DNA of 12,039 nucleotides from an uncultured Rubrivivax sp. GTDB lineage: Bacteria > Pseudomonadota > Gammaproteobacteria > Burkholderiales > Burkholderiaceae_C. Under the pieces are notes generated by a model, which searched no databases, was not told the DNA's origin, and saw only the letters and a list, made by a program, of their open reading frames with translations. A program made the position numbers and the translations under genes. Numbering within the stretch: position 1 is the stretch's first letter; the number at the start of each line of letters is the position of its first letter. Location of the stretch: contig CALBTN010000160.1 of NCBI GenBank assembly GCA_937967345.1, positions 1-12,039 on the forward strand. Direction: 5' to 3'. This document shows, piece after piece, positions 5,700 through 12,039 of the stretch.

Positions 5700-7406
5700 A
5701 TGGAGCACGAAGCGCTGCCGCTGGCCGGCATGCTGATCGGCCTGGTCGGCGGGCTGGCGCTGTTCCTGCACGGCATGACGCTGATGTCGGACGCGATGCG
5801 GGCCATGGCCGGCTCGCGGCTGAAGACGATCATGGCCAGCCTGGCGCGCAACCGCTTCAGCGCGCTGCTGACCGGCATGGCGATCACCTCGGTGGTGCAG
5901 TCGTCGTCGGTGACCACGCTGATCGCGATCGGCTTCGTCTCGGCCGAGGTGCTGACGCTGACGCAGGCGCTGGCGGTCATCATGGGCGCGGCGGTCGGCT
6001 CGGCGGTGACGACGCAGATCATCGCCTTCGACATCAGCAACCTGTCGTACCTGCTGAGCGCCGCCGGCTTCGGGCTGTCGATGTGGAAGTCCCGGCGCAT
6101 CGCGAGCCTCGCCGGCACGGTGGTCCTGGGCCTGGGCCTGCTGTTCATCGGCCTGGGCCTGATGTCCAGCTTCATGGCGCCGCTGCGCAGCTACCCGCCG
6201 TTCCTGGAGCTGATGGCGTCGATGACCAACCCGCTGCTCGGCATCGCGATGGGCGCGGTCTTCACCGCCGTCGTCAACTCGTCCACCGCCACGCTCGGCG
6301 TGGTCATCGCGCTGGCCTCGCAGGGCCTGATTCCGCTGCACGCCGGCATCGCGCTGGTGTTCGGCGCCAATCTCGGCACCACGCTCACCGCGCTGCTGGC
6401 CGCCCTCGGCCAGCCGCGATCGGCGCTGCATGCCGCCGTCGGGCTGGTGGTGTTCAAGCTGGTGCTGGTGCTGGTGTGGCTGCCGCTGATGGGCCCGCTC
6501 GAAGCCATCACCCGCGCCGTGTCGCCCAGCGCGCCCGGCCTGGCGCTGACCGAACAGTTGGCCTACGAGGTGCCGCGGCAGGTGGCCAACGTGCACCTGA
6601 TCGTCAACCTGGCCACGGTGCTGCTGCTGCTGCCGTTCACCAACCTGTTGGCGGCGTTGATCGTGCGCGTCTTCGGCGAGGAGCCCAAGGCCCGGGACGC
6701 GGACGTGCTGGCCCCCGCGCTGAACGCGGTGCTGCTCGAAGTGCCGCCGCTGGCGGTGGATGCGGTGCGGCGCGAGGTCTGCCAGCTGGGCGAGCGCGTC
6801 GCCGCGCAGGTCGACACCGTGATTCCCGCCATCCTGGACGGCCAGCATGCCGCGCTTGCTGCCGCGCACGCGCAGGAGCGGTTGATCGATGCGCACCACG
6901 CCGAGATCGCGGCTTTCGTCGAACGGCTGCTGCAGCCCGAGATGCCGCGCGATGTCTGCCGCGCGGCCATCGGTCTGGCCGAAGCGGCCGACTACCTGGA
7001 AGCCATCGGCGATCTGATCGACAAGGAGATGATCCCGCTGTGCCGGCGTCAGGTCGAGCGCGGCACCCCGATCGGCGCGCAGGCGCGCGAAGCGCTGCGC
7101 GCGCTGGCCGAAGCGGTCGGCGGCGAGCTGCGGCGGGCGTTGCGCGCGGTGGCCGAGGCGGACCCGGCGCTGGCCGACGCGGTGCTGGACACGAAACCCC
7201 AGCTGCGCCAGCTGGAGCGGGCGGCGATCGACTTCCAGATCGAAGCGCCGCCGACCGACGACCCGCAGCGCCCGCTGCCAAACGCCTTCGAACGCGAGTT
7301 GACCGAATCGCTGCGGCGCATCTACAGCCTGGTGCGCCGCTTCGTGCGCGCCGGCAGCGCAATGGGTCAACGCAACCACGAACGCACCAACCACGCACGC
7401 ACTTAG
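5700..7406 (+). CDS. Na+/phosphate cotransporter family protein (Na/Pi-II type) with PhoU-like C-terminal domain
   Basis: The 568-residue protein has two inverted membrane repeats of the Na_Pi_cotrans family (about 10-160 and 175-325, with eight or so hydrophobic segments) and a helical, charged tail (about 340-560) like PhoU. Repeat one has VVQSSSVTTLIAIGF (65-79), repeat two VVNSSTATLGVVIAL (191-205) and GANLGTT (222-228). The family usually has QSSS and GANIGTT in both repeats. Here repeat two reads NSST in place of QSSS, and repeat one reads GAAVGSA (96-102) in place of GANIGTT. The likely role is phosphate movement across the inner membrane, with the tail sensing or regulating, as in YjbB-type proteins; transport direction is not shown. 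I chose the ATG at 5700; a TTG at 5676 would add 8 residues. No strong Shine-Dalgarno precedes either. The gene ends 14 bp from the convergent small membrane protein gene. Confidence 0.9.
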   Translation: MEHEALPLAGMLIGLVGGLALFLHGMTLMSDAMRAMAGSRLKTIMASLARNRFSALLTGMAITSVVQSSSVTTLIAIGFVSAEVLTLTQALAVIMGAAVGSAVTTQIIAFDISNLSYLLSAAGFGLSMWKSRRIASLAGTVVLGLGLLFIGLGLMSSFMAPLRSYPPFLELMASMTNPLLGIAMGAVFTAVVNSSTATLGVVIALASQGLIPLHAGIALVFGANLGTTLTALLAALGQPRSALHAAVGLVVFKLVLVLVWLPLMGPLEAITRAVSPSAPGLALTEQLAYEVPRQVANVHLIVNLATVLLLLPFTNLLAALIVRVFGEEPKARDADVLAPALNAVLLEVPPLAVDAVRREVCQLGERVAAQVDTVIPAILDGQHAALAAAHAQERLIDAHHAEIAAFVERLLQPEMPRDVCRAAIGLAEAADYLEAIGDLIDKEMIPLCRRQVERGTPIGAQAREALRALAEAVGGELRRALRAVAEADPALADAVLDTKPQLRQLERAAIDFQIEAPPTDDPQRPLPNAFERELTESLRRIYSLVRRFVRAGSAMGQRNHERTNHART

Positions 7407-7420
7407 GCCGGCGCCGCCGC

Positions 7421-7666
7421 TCAGCTTGCCCCCGCGCGCTGGCGAACCAGCAGCAGCGCCAGCCCCAGGTGCAGCAGCACCGCCGGCCACAGCAGCAGCC
7501 CACCGGCCGCCCCTGTCCAGCCGAGCCAGCCCAGATAGACGGCGACGGCCAATCCATAGGCCAGCATGCCCAGCCGTGGGGTGCCTGGCCAGCAGGCCAG
7601 TGCCAACGCCAGCAAGGCGATGCCGAGCACGCGCGCAACCGCCACCGTCGCGATCGGCAGCGCCAC
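7421..7666 (-). CDS. Small three-helix membrane protein of unknown function
   Basis: The 81-residue reading frame starts at a GTG, 36 nt after the S49 peptidase stop on the same strand. It has three hydrophobic stretches at about 10-26, 32-50 and 54-74 and a short basic C-terminus (VRQRAGAS), so it should sit in the inner membrane. I do not recognise a family. Support comes from its position as last gene of the minus-strand operon, the good membrane pattern, and lack of room for any other gene between the S49 gene and the transporter. Against it are the GTG start, the weak ribosome-binding site and the tendency of GC-rich antisense frames to look hydrophobic. Confidence 0.55.
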   Translation of the reverse strand: MALPIATVAVARVLGIALLALALACWPGTPRLGMLAYGLAVAVYLGWLGWTGAAGGLLLWPAVLLHLGLALLLVRQRAGAS

Positions 7667-7702
7667 AGCCCCGCAGCCTCGCCGCGCTGGCGGCGGCGCC
7701 GC

Positions 7703-8680
7703 CTAACGCAGCCAGCCGCCCGAGTGCAGCGCCTTGATCGCGCCGGAGCCGATCGACGCGCCGAAGCGGCGCACCAGGCGCTCGGCGACGTTCTCCTTGG
7801 GCGTGTAGTCGATCACCTCGGGCGCCTTGATGACCTCGCGCGCGACGTAGTCCAGGCTGCCGAAATGGTCGGCCAGCCCGGACCTGACCGCCTCCTCGCC
7901 GTTCCAGAACAACCCCGAGAAGGTCTCGGGTGTTTCCTTCAGGCGCTTGCCGCGGCCGTCGCGCACCACCTTGATGAACTGCTGGTGCACCTGGTCGATC
8001 ATCAGCTTGGCGTAGGCGCGCTGCTTGTCGTCCTGCGGCGAGAACGGATCGAGCATGCCCTTGTTCGCGCCCGCGGTCAGCAACCGCCGCTCGATGCCCA
8101 GCTTGTTCATCAGGCCGACGAAGCCGAAGCCTTCCATCAGCACGCCGATCGAGCCGACCAGGCTGGCCTTGTCGACATAGATCTCGTCGGCGGCCACCGC
8201 CACGTAGTAGGCGCCCGACGCGCAGACCTCCTCGACCACCGCGTAGATCTTCTTGTCGTGCAGCGCCTTCAGGCGCCGGATCTCGTCGTTGACGATGCCG
8301 GCCTGCACCGGGCTGCCGCCGGGCGAGTTGATGCGCAGCACCACCGCCTGCGCGCCGGCGTCCTCGAAGGCGCTGGTCAGCGCCGCAACCAGCGATTCGG
8401 CGTTGGCTTCGGCTTCGCTGTCGATCTCGCCGCGCAGATCGACCAGCGCGGTGTGCGGGCCGGCCGGCGCGTTCATGGCCATGCGCTGCGACAGCAGCGC
8501 CCAGGCGATGGCCAGCACCAGGCCGAGCCAGATCAGGCGAAAGAAGATGCGCCAGCGGCGCTCGGCGCGGCGCTCGCGCAGCAACTCGCGCGCCGCCATC
8601 TCGAGCGTGCCTTCCAGCCGCGCCGCCAGCGGCGCGCCCTGCGCGGGAGCCGGCGCGGCGCCGTGGTCGTCGGTGTTCAT
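7703..8680 (-). CDS. sppA: S49 family membrane serine protease (SppA, short 36K type)
   Basis: The 325-residue protein has a basic N-terminal cytoplasmic stretch, one membrane segment at about 46-64 and a periplasmic S49 protease domain. The nucleophile Ser155 lies in CASGAYYVAVAADEIY, and the general base Lys207 in AGANKGMLDPFSP, matching the Ser-Lys dyad of the Bacillus-type SppA. The oxyanion-region RINSPGGSP (116-124) and SLVGSIGV (173-180) are also present. Such enzymes degrade leftover signal peptides and membrane protein fragments at the inner membrane. The length is that of the single-domain form, about half of E. coli SppA. The ATG at 8680 overlaps the stop of the Rieske gene (ATGA), which fixes the start; an in-frame extension to 8860 runs through the Rieske gene and is not credible. 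The N-terminal anchor lacks a signal-peptidase site, so it probably stays membrane-bound. Confidence 0.93.
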   Translation of the reverse strand: MNTDDHGAAPAPAQGAPLAARLEGTLEMAARELLRERRAERRWRIFFRLIWLGLVLAIAWALLSQRMAMNAPAGPHTALVDLRGEIDSEAEANAESLVAALTSAFEDAGAQAVVLRINSPGGSPVQAGIVNDEIRRLKALHDKKIYAVVEEVCASGAYYVAVAADEIYVDKASLVGSIGVLMEGFGFVGLMNKLGIERRLLTAGANKGMLDPFSPQDDKQRAYAKLMIDQVHQQFIKVVRDGRGKRLKETPETFSGLFWNGEEAVRSGLADHFGSLDYVAREVIKAPEVIDYTPKENVAERLVRRFGASIGSGAIKALHSGGWLR

Positions 8681-9102
8681 GGGTTGTCCCCTGGGGCTGC
8701 CGGTACCTCGCGGGGCACCGGTCGGATGTCGGCGGAAGGATACCAATACACCTGGGCGCCGATCTCCGCCACCGCCAGCGGCGTGAGCCGGCCGCGACCG
8801 CAGGGCCCGCCGACGCAGCGCCCGCCGATCGGCTCGTAGGTGGCGCCGTGGGTGGCGCACACGATGTAGCGCCGATCGGCGTCGAGAAACACGCCGGGCT
8901 GCCAGTCCATCTCGATCGGCACGTGCAGGCAGCGGTTGATGTAGGCCACCACCTTGCCGTCAAAACGCAGCGCGAAAGCGCGCACCGGCTGGCCGTACTG
9001 CAGCACGTCGAACACCAGCGCACGGCCGCGTTCGGCCAGCGCGGCCGATGCGCACAGGTGCTGGGCATCGCGGTGCGCGGCGGGCGTGGCGCAATGGTTC
9101 AT
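8677..9102 (-). CDS. Single-domain Rieske [2Fe-2S] protein
   Basis: The 141-residue protein holds one Rieske domain. The cluster ligands are Cys58-x-His60 (in NRCLHVPIEMDW) and Cys82-x-x-His85 (in VCATHGATYEP). The two ligand pairs are separated by 21 residues, longer than the roughly 15-17 of common ferredoxin-type Rieske proteins. The region GGRCVGGPCGRGRLTPL (93-109) is the usual strand after the second ligand pair. There is no signal peptide or membrane anchor, so it should be a soluble cytoplasmic electron carrier or a redox-sensing partner; no oxygenase or reductase gene is near. Both ends overlap neighbouring genes by 4 bp (ATGA with the HAD gene upstream and the S49 protease gene downstream), so synthesis is probably coupled to theirs. 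I recall the same Rieske gene between the HAD and S49 genes in other Burkholderiales, but its function is not known to me. Confidence 0.92.
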   Translation of the reverse strand: MNHCATPAAHRDAQHLCASAALAERGRALVFDVLQYGQPVRAFALRFDGKVVAYINRCLHVPIEMDWQPGVFLDADRRYIVCATHGATYEPIGGRCVGGPCGRGRLTPLAVAEIGAQVYWYPSADIRPVPREVPAAPGDNP

Positions 9103-9761
9103 GCGTGGCGCTGCAGCCAGTCGTGCAGCTCGCGGGTGGAGCGCGCCACGAACAGCGGTGCATGGCGCGCGAAGTCTTCGACCGGGTGCGCGCCGTAGCT
9201 CACCGCCACGCTGGCCACGCCGGCGTTGGCCGCGAGCTGCAGGTCGTGCGTGGTGTCGCCGATCATCAGCGTGCGCCCGGGGTCGACGCCGAGCTCGGCC
9301 ATCAGCTCGAGCAGCATCAGCGGGTCGGGCTTGGAGGCGGTCTCGTCGGCGGTGCGGGTGCTGTCGAAGATTGCGCGCAGCCGGGCGCTGTCCAGCGCCT
9401 CGTTCAAGCCCAGGCGGCTCTTGCCGGTGGCCACCGCCAGCCAGTGGTGGCGCGCCTTCAGTTCCTGCAGCATCTCGCGCGTGCCGTCGAACAGCATCAC
9501 CTCGTGCTGGCGCGCCACGTAGTGGTGGCGGTAGCGCTGGCCCAGTTCGCGATAGCGCTGCACCGGCAGCTCGGGCGCGGCGTGGCGCAGCGCATCCATC
9601 AGCCCCAGGCCGATCACGTAAGACGCCTGCGCGTCGCTCGGCTGCGTCAGGCCCAGGTCGCGGCAGGCGGCCTGGATGCAGCGCACGATCAGCGCGGTCG
9701 AATCGAACAGCGTGCCGTCCCAGTCGAAGGCAATCAGGTCGAAGCGCGGCGCGCGGTTCAT
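9099..9761 (-). CDS. HAD-IA family phosphatase (phosphoglycolate phosphatase-like)
   Basis: The 220-residue protein shows all HAD motifs: FDWDGTLFDS (12-21) with nucleophile Asp13 and acid Asp15, motif II Thr112 in VATGKS, motif III Lys144 in ASKPDP, and motif IV Asp169 and Asp173 in MIGDTTHD. A helical cap lies between motifs I and II (about 20-90), as in subclass IA enzymes such as phosphoglycolate phosphatase. The substrate cannot be fixed from sequence; sugar phosphates or nucleotides are possible. The ATG at 9761 overlaps the rluC stop by 4 bp (ATGA), which settles the start. A HAD gene next to rluC is common in betaproteobacteria as I know them, without a shown functional link. Confidence 0.92.
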   Translation of the reverse strand: MNRAPRFDLIAFDWDGTLFDSTALIVRCIQAACRDLGLTQPSDAQASYVIGLGLMDALRHAAPELPVQRYRELGQRYRHHYVARQHEVMLFDGTREMLQELKARHHWLAVATGKSRLGLNEALDSARLRAIFDSTRTADETASKPDPLMLLELMAELGVDPGRTLMIGDTTHDLQLAANAGVASVAVSYGAHPVEDFARHAPLFVARSTRELHDWLQRHA

Positions 9762-10780
9762 GGCATCACACGCGGCTCGAGGCGGCGCAGCAGCGCCTGG
9801 CAGGCCGGCGGCAACGGCGCTTCGAGCTCGATGCGCTGGCCGCCTTGCGGGTGGTCGAAGCACAGCCGGCGCGCATGCAGGAACATGCCGTCGTAGCGCG
9901 ACCCGGCCACCGCCTGGCCGCGCGCCAGCGCCTTGTTGAACTCGAAGTCGCCGTACTTCGCGTCGCCGGCGATCGGATGTCCGGCATCGGCCAGGTGCAC
10001 GCGGATCTGGTGGGTGCGCCCGGTCAGGATGGCCACGTCCAGCAGCGTGAAGCCGGCGTAGCGCGCGACCACCGCCACCTGCGAGATCGCGCGCTTGGCC
10101 AGCGGATCGTCGGGCGTGCTGGCGCGCACCCGGCGCTGGCCGTCGGCCTGCACGAACTTGTGCAGGCTCACGTCGATGCGCCGCAGCGCCGCCGGCCATT
10201 CGCCCAGCACCAGCGCCGCATAGTTCTTGGCCGTGCCGCGCGCGCGGAACTGGCCTTGCAGCGCGGTCAGCGCGCTGCGTTTCTTGGCCAGCAGCAGCAC
10301 CCCCGAGGTATCGCGGTCGAGGCGGTGCACCAGCTCCAGAAAGTCCAGCCGCGGCCGCGCGCGGCGCAGCTGCTCGATCACGCCGAAGCTGACGCCGCTG
10401 CCGCCGTGCACCGCGACGCCAGGCGGCTTGGCGATGGCCAGCACGCGATCGTCCTCGAACAGCACCTCGAACTCGCGCGCCGGCACCGCCGCGGCCGGCG
10501 CCTTTTCCGGCAGCCGCACCGGCGGCACGCGCACCCGGTCGCCAGCGCGCATCCGCGTGTCGGCGCTGGCGCGGCCCTTGTTGACGCGCACCTCGCCGCA
10601 GCGGATGACGCGATAGACGTGGGTCTTCGGCACGCCCTTGAGGTGGCGCATCAGGTAGTTGTCCAGCCGCTGGCCGGCGCCGGCTTCGTCCACCGTCAAA
10701 TGCAGCACTTGCGCAGCGCCGGGCGCAGGCGCCGCCGCAGGCTGCGTGCGAACTTTGCCCCCTATAATGCGCCGGTCCAC
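9758..10780 (-). CDS. rluC: 23S rRNA pseudouridine synthase RluC
   Basis: The 340-residue protein has an S4 RNA-binding domain (about 36-85: GQRLDNYLMRHLKGVPKTHVYR, then GEVRVNKGR) and an RluA-type pseudouridine synthase domain. The catalytic Asp155 is in HRLDRDTSG (152-160); RTHQIRVHLADAGHPIAGDAKYGD is the other family hallmark. RluC modifies 23S rRNA at positions 955, 2504 and 2580 in E. coli numbering. The start is the least certain part. Upstream of the GTG at 10780 the frame closes with a TAG 9 nt earlier, so this GTG is the earliest possible start. A later GTG at 10708, just before the conserved region, is the alternative. If the GTG at 10780 is used, the divergent rne -10 box lies inside codons 5-6. 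rluC heads a tightly overlapping operon with the HAD, Rieske and S49 genes. Confidence 0.92.
   Translation of the reverse strand: MDRRIIGGKVRTQPAAAPAPGAAQVLHLTVDEAGAGQRLDNYLMRHLKGVPKTHVYRVIRCGEVRVNKGRASADTRMRAGDRVRVPPVRLPEKAPAAAVPAREFEVLFEDDRVLAIAKPPGVAVHGGSGVSFGVIEQLRRARPRLDFLELVHRLDRDTSGVLLLAKKRSALTALQGQFRARGTAKNYAALVLGEWPAALRRIDVSLHKFVQADGQRRVRASTPDDPLAKRAISQVAVVARYAGFTLLDVAILTGRTHQIRVHLADAGHPIAGDAKYGDFEFNKALARGQAVAGSRYDGMFLHARRLCFDHPQGGQRIELEAPLPPACQALLRRLEPRVMP
10763..10768 (+). promoter_or_regulatory. Candidate rne promoter, perfect TATAAT -10 box
   Basis: A perfect TATAAT reads towards rne, in a CCCCCTATAATGC context. Transcription would start near 10775 and leave a leader of about 570 nt before the rne ATG. 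No matching -35 hexamer is seen 16-18 bp upstream, so an activator or an unusual -35 would be needed. The box overlaps the first codons of the divergent rluC. Confidence 0.5.
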
Positions 10781-10881
10781 GAGCGGTCTCTAAGTGCTTG
10801 ATTTGCCGGAGTTTAGCCGGTGCAGACGAAGACCGAAGCGGGACCGCGGCGGGCGCGCAGCGCCGCCGTGAAGCCGATGCA

Positions 10882-10948
10882 ATGCCGGCCGTTGTCCGAA
10901 GGCAGGCCTGGGCGCCACAGCGACCCGGCGGCCAACGGCGGCCGGCAT
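10882..10948 (+). other. Long hairpin in the rne leader
   Basis: ATGCCGGCC (10882-10890) pairs with GGCCGGCAT (10940-10948), and GTTG (10891-10894) with CAAC (10933-10936), with a 3-nt bulge at 10937-10939. That gives 13 pairs closing a 38-nt loop. It is about 110 nt into the presumed leader. Confidence 0.5.
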
Positions 10949-11105
10949 GAGAGACGAGCGATTGCCGAACCGAGCCTGCAAAGGCCACCCGAACACTTCT
11001 CGATGCCAGACGGCCCTGTGCCGGCCTTGCATCGCGCGTCCAGCGACGCCCCTGCGCATGTTGTCCCCGTCCCCCGCCGCCATCCCCGACCGACGCCACC
11101 GGCAG

Positions 11106-11134
11106 CATGCCGGGCGCGCCCGGCCGCCGGCATG
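11106..11134 (+). other. Palindromic hairpin with two alternative pairings in the rne leader
   Basis: CCGGGCGCGCCCGG (11110-11123) is a perfect 14-nt palindrome. Alternatively CATGCCGG (11106-11113) pairs perfectly with CCGGCATG (11127-11134). The two stems exclude each other, and the ATGCCGG/CCGGCAT arms also match those of the hairpin at 10882-10948, so long-range switching is possible in principle. Confidence 0.4.
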
Positions 11135-11345
11135 GCCGCTGCGCACGATGCAGCGAACCGGGCCGACGCCGTGCAGCACGCAGGCACGGCGCTGACACGC
11201 ACGCGCCAACGCCGCGCGGTCGACGGCCCTGCAGGGTCACGACGCGCGGTCCAGGGCGATTCGAGCCAACGGTTGCGGCACGCACGACTCGCGCATCCAT
11301 CAAGGTGAAACGGCGCCGCGCCGCGGTGCCGTCCCAGGAGACGCA

Positions 11346-12039
11346 ATGAAACGCATGCTGATCAACGCCACGCAGCCCGAGGAGCGGCGGCTGGCAATCG
11401 TCGACGGCCAGAAGCTGGTCGACTTCGAAACCGAAATCGAGGGGCGCGAGCAGCGCAAGGGCAACATCTACAAGGCGGTGGTGACGCGCGTCGAGCCGTC
11501 GCTCGAAGCCTGCTTCGTCGACTACGGCGAAGACCGCCACGGCTTCCTGCCGTTCAAGGAGATTTCCAAGAACTACTTCCGCGACGGCGTCGACAGCAAA
11601 AACGCGCGCATCCAGGACGCGATCAAGGACGGCGACACGCTGCTGGTGCAGGTGGAAAAGGAAGAGCGCGGCAACAAGGGCGCGGCGCTGACCACCTACG
11701 TCAGCCTGGCCGGACGATATCTGGTGCTGATGCCGAACAACCCGCGCGGCGGCGGCGTGAGCCGGCGCATCGAGGGCGAGGATCGCGAAGAGCTGAAGGA
11801 CGCGATGGATCAGCTCGAATACCCGAAGGGCATGAGCCTGATCGCGCGCACCGCGGGCATCGGCCGCAGCGCGGCCGAGCTGCAGTGGGACCTGAACTAC
11901 ATGCTCAAGCTCTGGGAGGCGATCGAAGGCGCCGCCAGGGCGGGCAAGGGCGCGTTCCTGATCTACCAGGAGTCGAGCCTCGTCATCCGCGCGATCCGCG
12001 ACTACTTCACCGCCGACATCGGCGAGATCCTGATCGACA
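11346..12039 (+). CDS. rne: Ribonuclease E, N-terminal part (gene continues beyond window)
   Basis: The 231 visible codons follow the N-terminal half of the RNase E/G catalytic region closely: MKRMLINATQPEE (1-13), an S1 RNA-binding domain from about 38 to 118 (GNIYKAVVTRVEPSLEACFVDYG, HGFLPFKEIS, VEKEERGNKGAALTTYVSLAG) and LVLMPNNPRGGGVSRRIEG (126-144). The 5'-monophosphate sensor pocket is at ARTAGIG, with Arg168-Thr169 in the place of Arg169-Thr170 of E. coli. The catalytic Asp residues lie beyond the window. RNase E is the main endonuclease of mRNA decay and of rRNA and tRNA maturation, and scaffolds the degradosome through its C-terminal part, which is not visible. AGGAG at 11336-11340 fixes the start. 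The long, structured gap upstream suggests leader-based autocontrol. Confidence 0.97.
   Translation, partial: MKRMLINATQPEERRLAIVDGQKLVDFETEIEGREQRKGNIYKAVVTRVEPSLEACFVDYGEDRHGFLPFKEISKNYFRDGVDSKNARIQDAIKDGDTLLVQVEKEERGNKGAALTTYVSLAGRYLVLMPNNPRGGGVSRRIEGEDREELKDAMDQLEYPKGMSLIARTAGIGRSAAELQWDLNYMLKLWEAIEGAARAGKGAFLIYQESSLVIRAIRDYFTADIGEILID

Larger units (their letters stand above)
10781..11345 (+). promoter_or_regulatory. 565-bp divergent gap, probably the long rne leader
   Basis: No credible gene lies here; the short open frames on both strands lack ribosome-binding sites and have the composition of random high-GC sequence. If the TATAAT at 10763 is the promoter, nearly the entire gap is rne 5' untranslated RNA. 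It contains two strong hairpins (10882-10948 and 11106-11134) and ends with AGGAG (11336-11340) 5 nt before the ATG. E. coli rne has a long structured leader through which RNase E cleaves and limits its own mRNA, so the same type of feedback is plausible, though no sequence similarity to that leader is seen. Confidence 0.5.

Noticed and set aside
5571..9068. Very long minus-strand open frame (1165 codons), and similar long frames at 5663-8839 (+), 3443-6175 (-) and 806-2182 (-)
   Set aside because: They lie opposite or out of frame to well-recognised genes and their translations are Arg/Ala/His/Gln-rich without family similarity, as expected for shadow frames in GC-rich genes.
10820..11349. 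Short open frames in the rne leader on both strands (80-177 codons)
   Set aside because: They lack ribosome-binding sites, overlap one another in several frames and show no recognisable protein pattern; the structured-leader reading explains the region better.

Overview
The window is very GC-rich with strong G/C bias at third codon positions. Its gene content (RNase E next to RluC, a Rieske/S49 protease cluster, flagellar FliK, PPK2) fits a betaproteobacterium of the order Burkholderiales, most likely from the Rubrivivax/Leptothrix/Methylibium side. This placement comes from protein resemblance and gene order, not from a search.

Left part (1-2400). The C-terminal end of the flagellar hook-length protein FliK enters from the left edge. 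A 508-bp stretch without an intact gene follows. It holds a degraded 5' end of an IS110-family transposase (stop at codon 8, similarity lost after about 51 codons). Just upstream of the relic is a strongly folding segment that could be the fossil of that element's non-coding left end, where IS110 elements encode their bridge RNA. Next is a divergent, isolated CobT-like phosphoribosyltransferase, then an intergenic region rich in inverted and direct repeats.

Middle part (2390-7406). A DUF1810 gene on the minus strand diverges from a luciferase-like (LLM class) oxidoreductase. Three plus-strand genes follow: a BON-LysM protein of the Kbp/YgaU type (potassium binding in E. coli), a class I polyphosphate kinase 2, and a Na+/phosphate cotransporter-type membrane protein with a PhoU-like tail. 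The last two are 37 bp apart and make a coherent phosphate/polyphosphate pair.

Right part (7421-12039). A minus-strand operon reads, in transcription order, rluC, a HAD phosphatase, a single-domain Rieske protein, an S49 (SppA-type) membrane protease and a small three-helix membrane protein. The first three junctions are all 4-bp ATGA overlaps, so translational coupling is likely. Diverging from rluC is rne (RNase E), which runs off the right edge. Between them lie 565 bp with a perfect TATAAT box overlapping the rluC start and two strong hairpins. This resembles the long, structured 5' leader through which RNase E controls its own mRNA in enterobacteria.

Most of the window is ordinary chromosomal housekeeping. 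The parts most worth a second look are the IS110 relic with its folded upstream segment, the altered CobT active-site motif, the asymmetric motifs in the phosphate transporter, and the rne leader. I found no CRISPR array, tRNA, rRNA or intact mobile element.
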